NCBI GenBank assembly: GCA_023205875.1
Contig: CP060758.1
Location: 992,001 to 1,056,000, forward strand
Direction: 5' to 3'
Length of the DNA stretch: 64,000 nt
Source of the DNA: Chloropicon primus
Lineage: Eukaryota; Chlorophyta; Chloropicophyceae; Chloropicales; Chloropicaceae
Shown here: positions 36,481 through 45,300 of the stretch, in pieces
Layout of the letters: each line of letters starts with the position of its first letter
Numbering within the stretch: position 1 is the first letter of the stretch
Position numbers and translations under genes: made by a program
The notes under the pieces: model-generated
Database searches by the model: none
What the model saw: only the letters and a program-made list of their open reading frames with translations
Told to the model about the DNA's origin: nothing

Positions 36481-38345
36481 ATGACGTGGCTGACGCAAGG
36501 GTCTCGCGCGCTCAGGAGCACGCACAGGTTTCTCAGGCCTTGGAGCTCCGCCGCTCACGCGGGTTTCGACAATGTTCTCGGTCGTTGCTCTGTGGAGCCT
36601 GGGAGCGGGGAGTTCGCGGAGAACAAGGCGGTGATGGACGGCCTCGTGACGAGAATGAGGGAGGACATGGATAGGATTGCCAAGGGAGGGGGCGAGGACG
36701 CCATCAAGAGAGCTCTCAAGAGGGGAAAGCTTCTCGTTAGGGACAGAATTAACCAACTCCTTGACCCGGGTAAGTGCAAGCTGGAGGAGGAGAACTCCTC
36801 CGCGTAGGAAGAATGCTCTCGCAGGGAGGGTCTCGGCGTACGGGACCGGGACGCTGACTTCGTTCTCGCATTTCGACGATTCCCTCTCTGACCCCGCACG
36901 GGTTGGTTGCGACAGGATCGCCCTTCTTGGAGCTGAGCGCGTACGCAGGAGAGGGTCTCTACGGCAAGGAGCAGGTGCCTTGTGGCGGTCTTGTCACGGG
37001 CCTCGGGCGAGTCCACGGACGCCTCGTGTGCATCGTGGCCAACGATCCGACGGTCAAGGGTGGCACTTACTTCCCGATAACGGTGAAGAAGCACTTGAGG
37101 CTGCAGGAGATCGCGGAGCAGAACAAGTTGCCGAGCATCTACTTGGTGGACAGCGGAGGCGCGAACTTGCCGAGGCAGAAGGACGTGTACCCGGATAGGG
37201 ACCACTTTGGCAGGATCTTCTACAACCAAGCGAGAATGTCCTCCATGGGATTGTCTCAGGTGGCCTGCGTCCTGGGGTCGTGCACGGCGGGCGGGGCTTA
37301 CGTGCCCTGCATGGCGGACGAGACCATCATCGTGAAGGGAATGGGAACCATCTTCCTTGGTGGGCCACCGCTGGTCAAGGCGGCGACGGGAGAGGAAGTG
37401 GATGCCGAGGAGCTCGGTGGGGCCGAAGTTCACTGCAAGGAGTCCGGCGTGGCGGACCACTTGGCGTTGAACGAGAAGCACGCCCTGCAGATGGCGAGGC
37501 AAGTCATTTCCACCCTGAACACCCCAAGCATCGAGGAGGTCGAGAAGAGCTTCAAGGCGGAGTTCGACGAGCCACTGTACCCAGTCGAGGAGCTGCGGGG
37601 GTGCATTCCAGCGGATTCCAGGAAGCCCTTTGACGTGAGAGCGATCATTGCGAGGGTGGTGGACGGCAGCCGCTTCAGCGAGTTCAAAAAGGAGTACGGC
37701 ACGACCCTCGTCACGGGATTTGCGGAGATTCATGGAATGCCGGTGGGCATCGTGGCCAACAACGGCGTCCTGTTCGGCGAGTCCGCCCTGAAGGGAGCCC
37801 ACTTCGTGGAGCTCTGCAACCAGAGGAGAATCCCTCTCATATTCTTGCAGAACATCACGGGCTTCATGGTGGGAAAGAAGTACGAGAGGGGTGGGATCGC
37901 CAAGAACGGGGCCAAGATGGTCACCGCGGTGAGCTGCGCCACCGTGCCAAAGATCACTTTGATTGTCGGAGGTTCCTTTGGTGCCGGAAACTACGGGATG
38001 TGCGGCAGGGCTTACTCCCCGAGGTTCCTGTTCACCTGGCCAAACTCGAGGATCAGCGTGATGGGCGGGGAGCAGGCCGCCAACGTCCTGGCCACCGTCA
38101 AGGACGACCAGAGGAAGCGCAAGGGGGAGCCTGAGTGGCCCGCGGAGGAGAAGAAGAAATTCATGGACGAGGTGCAGTCCAAGTACGACAAGGAGGGGGA
38201 GGCGAGCTTCGCCAGTGCGAGGCTTTGGGACGACGGAGTCATCGACCCCAAGGACACGCGGAGAGTCTTGTCCATGGCCCTCACGGCGAGCGCCCACGAG
38301 CAAGTCGACAAGGTCAACCAGACCTACGGAGTTTTCAGAATGTAG
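36481..38345 (+). CDS. MCCB: Methylcrotonoyl-CoA carboxylase beta subunit, mitochondrial (two exons)
   Basis: Exons 36481-36769 and 36916-38345 join in frame (146-bp intron, GTAAGT, CTGAC at 36888-36892), giving 572 residues. The N terminus [20 protein letters not shown] is a typical mitochondrial presequence. The carboxyltransferase domains carry [91 protein letters not shown] and [16 protein letters not shown], which match MCCase-beta rather than propionyl-CoA carboxylase. It carboxylates 3-methylcrotonyl-CoA in leucine breakdown together with the biotin-bearing alpha subunit, which is not in the window. Confidence 0.93.
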
Positions 38346-38415
38346 ACCTATATTCCTAATTTAACGCGTCGTTTAATACACGAGAGAGAGAGAGATAGAG
38401 AGAGAGCGGGAGTCG

Positions 38416-39555
38416 TCAATCTTTGACGAACTTGTACATCGACACGCCCCACTGCTCGCCCCCGTCGAAGGCGAACATCTCTTCCACGGCGATGAAAAAG
38501 ACCCTCCATCTCATCCACCAAGCGTACGCCCCCCGCGGGCCATAAGCTTTCTCGCTCGCAAAGTCAGACAGGATCTCAGCCTTGTTCTCGTCCATCAACT
38601 CCAGCCAGTGCCTCGAAGTCCTCGCGTAGTGCTTCCCGTTCAGGTGCCAGGTCCTCTCGACCCTCAGGTGCTTCTGGAAGTGCAGCAGCAAACCGTGGGC
38701 TGGCATGGTCCCGCCCTCGAAGAAGTACTTGGTCATCCAGTCGCCCTCCCCCTGGACCTCGTAGTGGTACGTGTGCACAACGTGCGAGAAGATGTGGACG
38801 AAGAGCTTCCCCTGGGGCTTGAGCCACCTCGAGAGCTTCTCCAGAAGCAACTCGTAGTTCTTCATGTGCTCGAACATCTCGATCGAGAGGATACGATCGA
38901 AGCTCTCGCTGCCGAAGGAGTCGAACTCCGAGATGTCGCCCGTGTGGACCTGGAGGTTCCCAAGCCCCTCCTCCTTGGCTCTGCCCACAATGTAATTCCT
39001 CTGCGTAGTCGAGTTCGAGAGCGAGGTGATCGAGACCTTGGGGTACTTTTTCGCCAGGTAGAGGGACAGGGAGCCCCAACCGCACCCCAGGTCGAGGATC
39101 GACGCGCCCTCGCGGAGGTCCTCGAGGTCCGCGCGCTCGCAGTACAACTCCAGCATGTTTTCCTCCGCATCGGCGAGCGAGTCGCCCTCCTGCTTGTAGA
39201 GGCAGCAGCTGTACTTGAGGTGGGGACCGAGGACGCGGAGGAAGAACTCGGTCGGCACCTCGTAGTGCTGCTCGTTGGCGTCGCCCGTCTTGATCGCGAT
39301 CGGCATGCTCTTCAGCTGCTTCACCATCGAGTTCAGCTTCTCCTCGCGATCCTCCACCCCGCCTTGATCGCGTTCCGCGAGTGTCTCCCTCAGCAGCAAC
39401 CGGCTGAAGAACCTGACAACGAAATCCGGCACGTACCCTCGGTCCATCAGGGCGTACCCTGCCTTGAGAAAACCTTCCCACAACGAAGACGATACTACCA
39501 CCATCCTCCTCGCGGCGCGCACCCACAACCACGCTCGCACTCCACGAGGCTGCAT
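38416..39555 (-). CDS. CFA-like SAM-dependent methyltransferase
   Basis: 379 residues from the ATG at 39555 (an in-frame ATG at 39501 is possible). The SAM-binding motif ILDLGCGWGSLSLYLA is at about 160, preceded by EQHYEVPTEFF and KYSCCLY, and followed by SIEMFEHMKNYE. These are the landmarks of the cyclopropane-fatty-acid synthase/coclaurine N-methyltransferase-like family found in plants and algae. Substrate is unknown: a lipid or small amine is possible. The N terminus (MQPRGVRAWLWVRAARRM) is basic and may be a targeting peptide. Intronless; it is divergent from the Fanzor gene across 208 bp. Confidence 0.82.
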   Translation of the reverse strand: MQPRGVRAWLWVRAARRMVVVSSSLWEGFLKAGYALMDRGYVPDFVVRFFSRLLLRETLAERDQGGVEDREEKLNSMVKQLKSMPIAIKTGDANEQHYEVPTEFFLRVLGPHLKYSCCLYKQEGDSLADAEENMLELYCERADLEDLREGASILDLGCGWGSLSLYLAKKYPKVSITSLSNSTTQRNYIVGRAKEEGLGNLQVHTGDISEFDSFGSESFDRILSIEMFEHMKNYELLLEKLSRWLKPQGKLFVHIFSHVVHTYHYEVQGEGDWMTKYFFEGGTMPAHGLLLHFQKHLRVERTWHLNGKHYARTSRHWLELMDENKAEILSDFASEKAYGPRGAYAWWMRWRVFFIAVEEMFAFDGGEQWGVSMYKFVKD

Positions 39556-39714
39556 CACGTGGCTCTCAATGAAGACCAGCAGCAGGTGCAGACCAGGATG
39601 TTGGAGGTTTTCCCCTGTTGGTGGGATTCCAGTGTATACCAGTTTGGTCACACCCAAAGGACAACCCACTAAGCGTTTTTCTCGTGTTCACTTGCTGGAC
39701 AAGGCAAATCTATA

Positions 39715-39734
39715 GTTACGAGGAGTTACGAGGA
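39715..39734 (+). repeat. Tandem GTTACGAGGA x2 upstream of Fanzor
   Basis: Two adjoining perfect decamers 30 bp before the Fanzor ATG. They could be part of the element end (short subterminal repeats) or of the promoter. Confidence 0.6.
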
Positions 39735-39763
39735 GGGCAGCGAGTGAAACCCTAATAACCGTC

Positions 39764-41854
39764 ATGGCGCGATCAGGGAAGCGCCGTAAGAAAAAGGAGA
39801 AGCAGGGGAGTGGCTCGACGAGTTCCACAAGGAGGTCGCACTCTGGCGAGAGTCATGCTCAGGGCGCTTCGAAGTCGGGGCAGGAGTCTCCGACGACGGA
39901 GCGGCCGTTACTTCGCTTCTGGAATCAGGCGTTGAAGTGGCTCTACGCGTTGTGCCTGCTTCCTACCGCGGACGACCCCGCCTCTGCGGGTGAGGGTTCG
40001 AGCACGCCTCGCAAGAAGCGGGGGGGGAAGCGGAAGGGGAAGCCGCCGGAGGCGGACGCCTCTGCGGGTGAGAGTTCGAGCTCGTCAGGCAAGCCTCGCA
40101 AGAAGCCTCGCAAGAAGGGCAAGAAGAAGAACAAGAAGAAGGGTAAGAAGAAGAAGAACAAGAGGGGGAAGAAAGCAGGGAAGCAGCCGGGTGGCTTGGC
40201 GGACGACAGCGTGAAGAACACGTGGTTCTCATCGATCAAGAGAGAACTTGAAGAGGTAAAGTGTCCGAAGACGGGATGGAGGTCGTGCTTGAACGTTCCA
40301 GAAGATTCTGTGGTATCCGTCGAGACATTGCAGCCGCCCGCCAAAAGGAAGAGGGAGCAGAAGCTGAAGACCTCCAAGCTATTGTCGGAGCGAACGGTGA
40401 TACGGACGAGGAAGCTTAGGATGCGCTTGAACCCTGAGCAGGCGAGAACACTTTGCAACTGGATGGGAGCTGCGCGTTTCACATACAACAAGTGTTTGGA
40501 GGCGGTCAAGAAGGAGGGTTTTCCGCTGGTTTGGACCGTCCTGCTGGACAGATTTGTGACGGCCAAACCGCGACGCCCTGAGGTCTTTGAGGGCCTGGAG
40601 AAAGAGCTGAAAGAAATCCAATGCTCTCCACGGCCATGGACAAAACAGGAGGCAGAGCTTTTCGCGGCCAGAGAGAAGAGACTCGAGAGCCAAATTGGAG
40701 GCAGAGCTTTTCGCCTCCAAGTGGCCAAGGACCGGGACTACGTTAGCGGGGCCTTTGTGAATCAGGAGCATCCTTGGCTGAAGGAAACCCCCTGTGCCAT
40801 CAGACAAGCTGCCGTGCGAAGTCTCATCAAGGCATGGGATTCGAACACCGCGAAGCAGGAAGCGATGAAGGAGCGCGGCGAGGAGAAGGGGCACCGCTTC
40901 GTTCTCAAGTATCGTCAACGTCAGCAACCGAGCTCTTGGACCATTGAAATTAATGCAAGAGACTTAAAGAACGTGGAGACGATCGAAAGACCGAGAACGA
41001 GGCACAAGGATGACACGAAGCACAAAAAACGACGCAAGTGGACCAAGCTGGAGGTGTTCAAGGAGAAGATGGCCGGCGGGCCCCTGTACTTGACGGAGGA
41101 GATCCCCGGGGGCAAGATCGAGGGTGCCGTGAAGATCACAAGAAATCGCCTTGGGCAGTTCCACATGCACATTCCCATCGCGACGCCATGGGATCGCCTG
41201 CCACCCCTGAAGCCTGAGAACAAGCGGAAGGTTGTCGCCCTGGATCCGGGAGTCAGGACCTTTCAGACGTCGTACTCGCCGCAAGAAGGCGTCGGGGAGT
41301 ATGCCAAGGGCGAGCGAGGCTTCGCGAGGCTGTTCAACCTCTGCCGGAGGATTGATGAGATCATTTCCGAGCGCAAAGACCCAAAGGTGAAGCTCCCTTA
41401 CCTCGACCGCCGCGACTTGAAGAGACAGCAATACGCCTGCATGGAGAAAATTCGAGGTCTGACTAACGAGCTTCACAAAAAGGTAGCCAACGATCTATGC
41501 AGGAGGTTCGACACAATCCTCCTCCCGGAGTTCAAGTCCCAAGACATGGTGAAGAAGAACAACAACGGGAGACGCCGAGTGATCAGGAAGAAGACGGCTC
41601 GCACGCTCTTGACGTTGAGGCACTATGTGTTCAGAACGTACTTGGCTTCCAAGGTGCTCTTGCACGGCAGTGAGCTGGCGATCGTGACGGAGGAGTACAC
41701 CTCCAAGACCTGTGGCAGGTGCGGACACATCAAGAAGAACCTGGGTGGAGCAGAGGTGTACAAGTGCCAGAAGTGTGGCTTCAAGTGCGGTCGGGATGTG
41801 AACGGGGCACGCAACGTCCTCCTGAAGCACTTGCGTCAACCAAAAAGTGTGTAA
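39764..41854 (+). CDS. Fanzor (eukaryotic TnpB-like) RNA-guided nuclease
   Basis: 696 residues, intronless, ATG at 39764. Residues 1-150 are low complexity; 82-140 is densely Lys/Arg-rich and should act as a nuclear localisation signal. The TnpB core runs from about 210: RTRKLRMRLNPEQARTL and AARFTYNKCLEAV are the usual WED/REC start. The RuvC triad is intact: Asp494 (VALDPGVRTF), Glu589 (LLPEFKSQ) and Asp678 (GRDVNGARNVLL). The target-nucleic-acid-binding zinc finger has C650/C653 and C668/C671. This arrangement is closest to Fanzor2/IS607-type TnpB (inference). Known relatives cut DNA guided by an RNA made from the element 3' end; a foldable module lies 78 bp downstream. The ORF looks whole. 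Confidence 0.88.
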   Translation: MARSGKRRKKKEKQGSGSTSSTRRSHSGESHAQGASKSGQESPTTERPLLRFWNQALKWLYALCLLPTADDPASAGEGSSTPRKKRGGKRKGKPPEADASAGESSSSSGKPRKKPRKKGKKKNKKKGKKKKNKRGKKAGKQPGGLADDSVKNTWFSSIKRELEEVKCPKTGWRSCLNVPEDSVVSVETLQPPAKRKREQKLKTSKLLSERTVIRTRKLRMRLNPEQARTLCNWMGAARFTYNKCLEAVKKEGFPLVWTVLLDRFVTAKPRRPEVFEGLEKELKEIQCSPRPWTKQEAELFAAREKRLESQIGGRAFRLQVAKDRDYVSGAFVNQEHPWLKETPCAIRQAAVRSLIKAWDSNTAKQEAMKERGEEKGHRFVLKYRQRQQPSSWTIEINARDLKNVETIERPRTRHKDDTKHKKRRKWTKLEVFKEKMAGGPLYLTEEIPGGKIEGAVKITRNRLGQFHMHIPIATPWDRLPPLKPENKRKVVALDPGVRTFQTSYSPQEGVGEYAKGERGFARLFNLCRRIDEIISERKDPKVKLPYLDRRDLKRQQYACMEKIRGLTNELHKKVANDLCRRFDTILLPEFKSQDMVKKNNNGRRRVIRKKTARTLLTLRHYVFRTYLASKVLLHGSELAIVTEEYTSKTCGRCGHIKKNLGGAEVYKCQKCGFKCGRDVNGARNVLLKHLRQPKSV

Positions 41855-42312
41855 CTCCTCAGGGTTGCACATACGTTTGTTAGTACGGGCTGCCGTGCGT
41901 GGGCGGAAGTATTCGTTCATGTACGGTGGAATGGTCGTGGTAGGGCTGAATTACCCTGCCGAGAAACTTACAAACTCGGTGAAACGACCTTTGCAGAAAA
42001 CTAACAGGTAAGTAGGGGCCGGTTTCTCTCCGTGTTTCTCTCTTTCAGTGGAAAGGAGAACTTGCCTTTGTGCTTCCAGTATTGACTGTGATTTCCCTAC
42101 CGTCCTTTCGTGACTTTTCTGTGTGCTGTTTTTGATCTGATGTCTGAACACCATAACAAGACCTGACCTTGAAACGTGCCCGATGAGCCGCAGAAGGAGA
42201 TGAGAGTGAGAATGAGGAGTCCACGCAACACGCATTCCCGATGCCGGAGCCTCGGTATTATTAAAAAAGGGTTTATCTTTCTCAAGCAGGCTTTCATATT
42301 AATCTCGTTCCC
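41855..42312. other. Fanzor 3' flank to separase 3' end
   Basis: Convergent spacer of 458 bp. The first 135 bp hold the guide-scaffold-like fold (separate entry). At 42008 a perfect CAG/GTAAGT donor occurs, with CTGAC at 42163-42167 and an acceptor at 42193, an intron-like set of 186 bp. A pyrimidine-rich tract spans 42023-42047. No other coding sequence was recognised and I could not define the right end of the element. Confidence 0.4.
41933..41989 (+). ncRNA. Candidate Fanzor guide RNA (omega/fRNA) scaffold
   Basis: A closed three-way fold can be drawn directly. GGTCGT (41933-41938) pairs with ACGACC (41984-41989). Inside it, GGTAGGG (41939-41945) pairs with CCCTGCC (41954-41960) over an 8-nt loop, and CCGAG (41959-41963) pairs with CTCGG (41975-41979) over an 11-nt loop. 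The two inner stems compete for two C residues. Position (3' of the tnpB-type ORF, same strand) and compactness fit known omega RNAs. The guide would begin just after 41989 if the element ends there. The RNA probably starts further upstream, inside or near the ORF end. Confidence 0.5.
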
Positions 42313-45300
42313 TCACCTCTTCCACAGGTTCGGTGGCAGTCCGTAGTACACTGGGCTGCTTCCAGTCAATCGAGTCAGCTTGCAGGCCTTTCGAGCTCGC
42401 ATGATGCTGTTTGCGGTGAGCCTTCCCTCGTCGCCCCCCTCGCTGCTCAAGCAGTTCTCCAATACCTCCTTCGCAAACCTGTCGATGTCCTTGTCGGTCA
42501 CGTCCCACAAGTTTCCGACCGCGATGGGGCTCCCCGCAAGGAGGTAGGAGAGCAGGAACCCCCTTCCGTGACTCATGTGGTTCTTGCTCAGCCTCGCGCT
42601 GCTGCATCCCATGAGAAAGACCGGGGAGCACCTCTTCAGCTTTTCCATGGTGGACTTGGAGATGTACTGCTCGCACGTCCCGTGGCCAAAGTAGAGGAAG
42701 ATGTCCTTGAGCGACAGCATGTCGATCAGGGCGGAGTTGTCCGGGGCCTCGCCGGCCAGCCCAGCCCAGCCCTGCTGCTCGGCAAACCAGCTCTCAAAGC
42801 AAGTTTGGGTGCTCACAAGGTCGCCGCTGGGATTCAGCAGGAAGTACGCGTTGCTCCAGTTGAGGTCGGCCGCGGCTCCTGGCTCTGAGGAGGCCACCCT
42901 GGCGTGCGCTCGGTGGACGTAAGACATGGACGGCACCCTGTAAAACTCTTGGCCGCCCAGGCTGGGCAGCGATTCCCACGGGAAGGGCTGGCACTGGCCA
43001 TCCAGGGCGAGGAGGACGGGCCCAGGACTGAATTCTGCGAGAGGCGGCAGTCCCGAAGCTGCCGCCTTGATGCTCTCAGAGAGGGCCTTCAATTCCTTGT
43101 TGCCCACCGCCTGTGTTGTGGCCGAGGACGCGAGAACAGCCCTGAGCTGCACGCAGATCTGCACCGCCGTGTAGTGCCTGGCATGCAGCACCACAAGCCT
43201 CAGTAGGTCTGCAGTGCGGGGGGTGAGTTCCAAGAGCGAGCAAAGTGATCGCACTTTGCTGTCAAGGGATTCCAAGTTCTTGGTCGCCTCCCCCTGCAGA
43301 AAGACTGTGTACGGGCCCAAAATTTCCTCGTCCACCCTCTGCATGAGAGCTGAGAGCTCCTCGTCGAGGTCGATTCTCTTCTTCCACCACTTCTTCATTT
43401 GCTTCTTGTCGCTAAAGTCCCACGTGTCCTTCATGGAGGCATTGCTCCTGCAGAGGAGATCGCTGAGCTCGCCGAGGAACGTCCCTTCGCCAAGTCTGGA
43501 GCCCCCATCGAGAGGGATTTGGACAGCAACAGATCTTTCGTTCTGAAGCACTCGGGTGAGTGTCACGATGGGCTTGGGGGAGACGCGCAAAATATCTGAT
43601 GGGAGAGTCACGCTGATCGTGCACGCGGCAACTTCCTTTGGTATGATTCCAAAGAGCCTTGCGAAACTCTGAGAATTCTCCCTCAGCCCTGCCGCGTCGA
43701 CCCAACCAATGCCTTCGAATTGGCAAGGTGCCTGCTGGTCGCACTCATCGAGCTGCGTGTCCTTACCCTTGCAGAAGCCATCTCGAAGAAAATTTGTGCG
43801 AAGAATGCAGGTGCTTTGCAGGTGGTACGAAGTGCCGATCGAAGCGTGGAAAAACATCGAGGCCTGATTTGGCAGCTCAGGAGACAGGAGCAGACCCAGC
43901 AGCTGTGCAATCTTGTAGCTCAAAAGCGGAATGCCCTTGCTCTCCTTGTAGGCTTCCAGGAGTGTGTCCACAACGCCATCTCTCGCGTCTCTGTCCGTCT
44001 CGGCGCCGCCGGCGGGGTCTTCAAAGTCCAGATGGCGGACAGCAGAGTCCGTGCTCTCTTGGTGCTGACGAGGTAGAATCATTGAGCATGATGCCTCAGG
44101 CTCTTCGCTGTGTTCAAAAATCTTCAGGATCGCCGACAGGAACAAGTACCTGGATTTGTGCCCTGAGCCAGCCAGCTCTGCCAATTGCAGTAATTTCTGG
44201 CTAGCCTTCAGCAGTGTGCAAGCCTTTCCTTTCTGGCCATCCAAAATCAGTGCTTCTCCCATGAGAAGGTTTACCTCCAACGACAAGACTGAGAAGCGTG
44301 AGGCCAGTATTTTCCCTGCCACACTACTAGATTTCAACCCCACGAATCTTTCCCTCTGCACGGAAAGGGATTGCTGAGCTTGCTTTGCCTGGCACAGGGC
44401 AGATTCACATGTGCTTGCGCCCACGCTCAGAGATCCTTCACAGAGCTCTATCTCGATACCCACGAGCTGGGTGGGCAATTCCTCGAACCCGTTCTCCCTG
44501 AGCACGCCCAAACTTTTTCTTGCATTCCTCAAATGATCCTCTGCTTTGCTCGAGTTGCACCTCATGAAGTACGCTTGGCTCAATCTCAAAGATGCGATGC
44601 AAACGTAAAAGTGGTTGACGTCTGACCCAGCGAGATGGAGTATCTCGTGGTACGTCCTAGACGCGTCTTCTGGGAGGCCACACACGCATTGAAGGTCTCC
44701 GGTATAAAGCAAGCAGAGAACATGAAGATTCCTTGTCAGTGCCTTCTGGAACTCAGTTCCACCGCCCTTCGCTGTGCCAGCTTTAATCATTCCCTGCGTA
44801 AGGCGATTCGCTTCCGCTGCATGAGCCAGAGCTTTCCCGTGCTCCCCGCCCTCGTGGCACGCCGCCGCCAGAACGAGCTGCAGCAGAGTTCTCATCATGC
44901 GTCCATTCTCTTCGTTCCTGATCCAAGTGTCGATTCTGCGAGCTTCTTGCAAGACGTTGCCAGAGCCCACGAGCGAAAGCAGTTTGCCCATGAAAGTCTT
45001 TGTCGTAGGCTCCAACTCACTATGGACGCTCTGCAGCACAGAAAGGTCCTCAACGCAGACCAGCAGCTGCCTTGGGCTTACTTGCTTGGAGTAAAAGTTG
45101 ACCAGGGCGTGGCTCGTGAGCCTGCTTGCGTAGAGCAGAGCAATGCCTCCCTTTTCAAAATCGTGGTGGCTCTGGAAATGCAAGAACCACTCCTGAAGCA
45201 GGCAATTGCCTCGATCAATGAGCTCGGAGTGGCCCGAATAAGCTGCCTCTTGGCACAGGCGCGCCATTGCCTGCACGCAATGTTTTCCCAGGCAAATAAG

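Noticed and set aside
42008-42048. 41-bp intron downstream of Fanzor
   Set aside because: Good donor and acceptor but far shorter than any other intron here and no YTGAC inside; the 186-bp alternative fits better.
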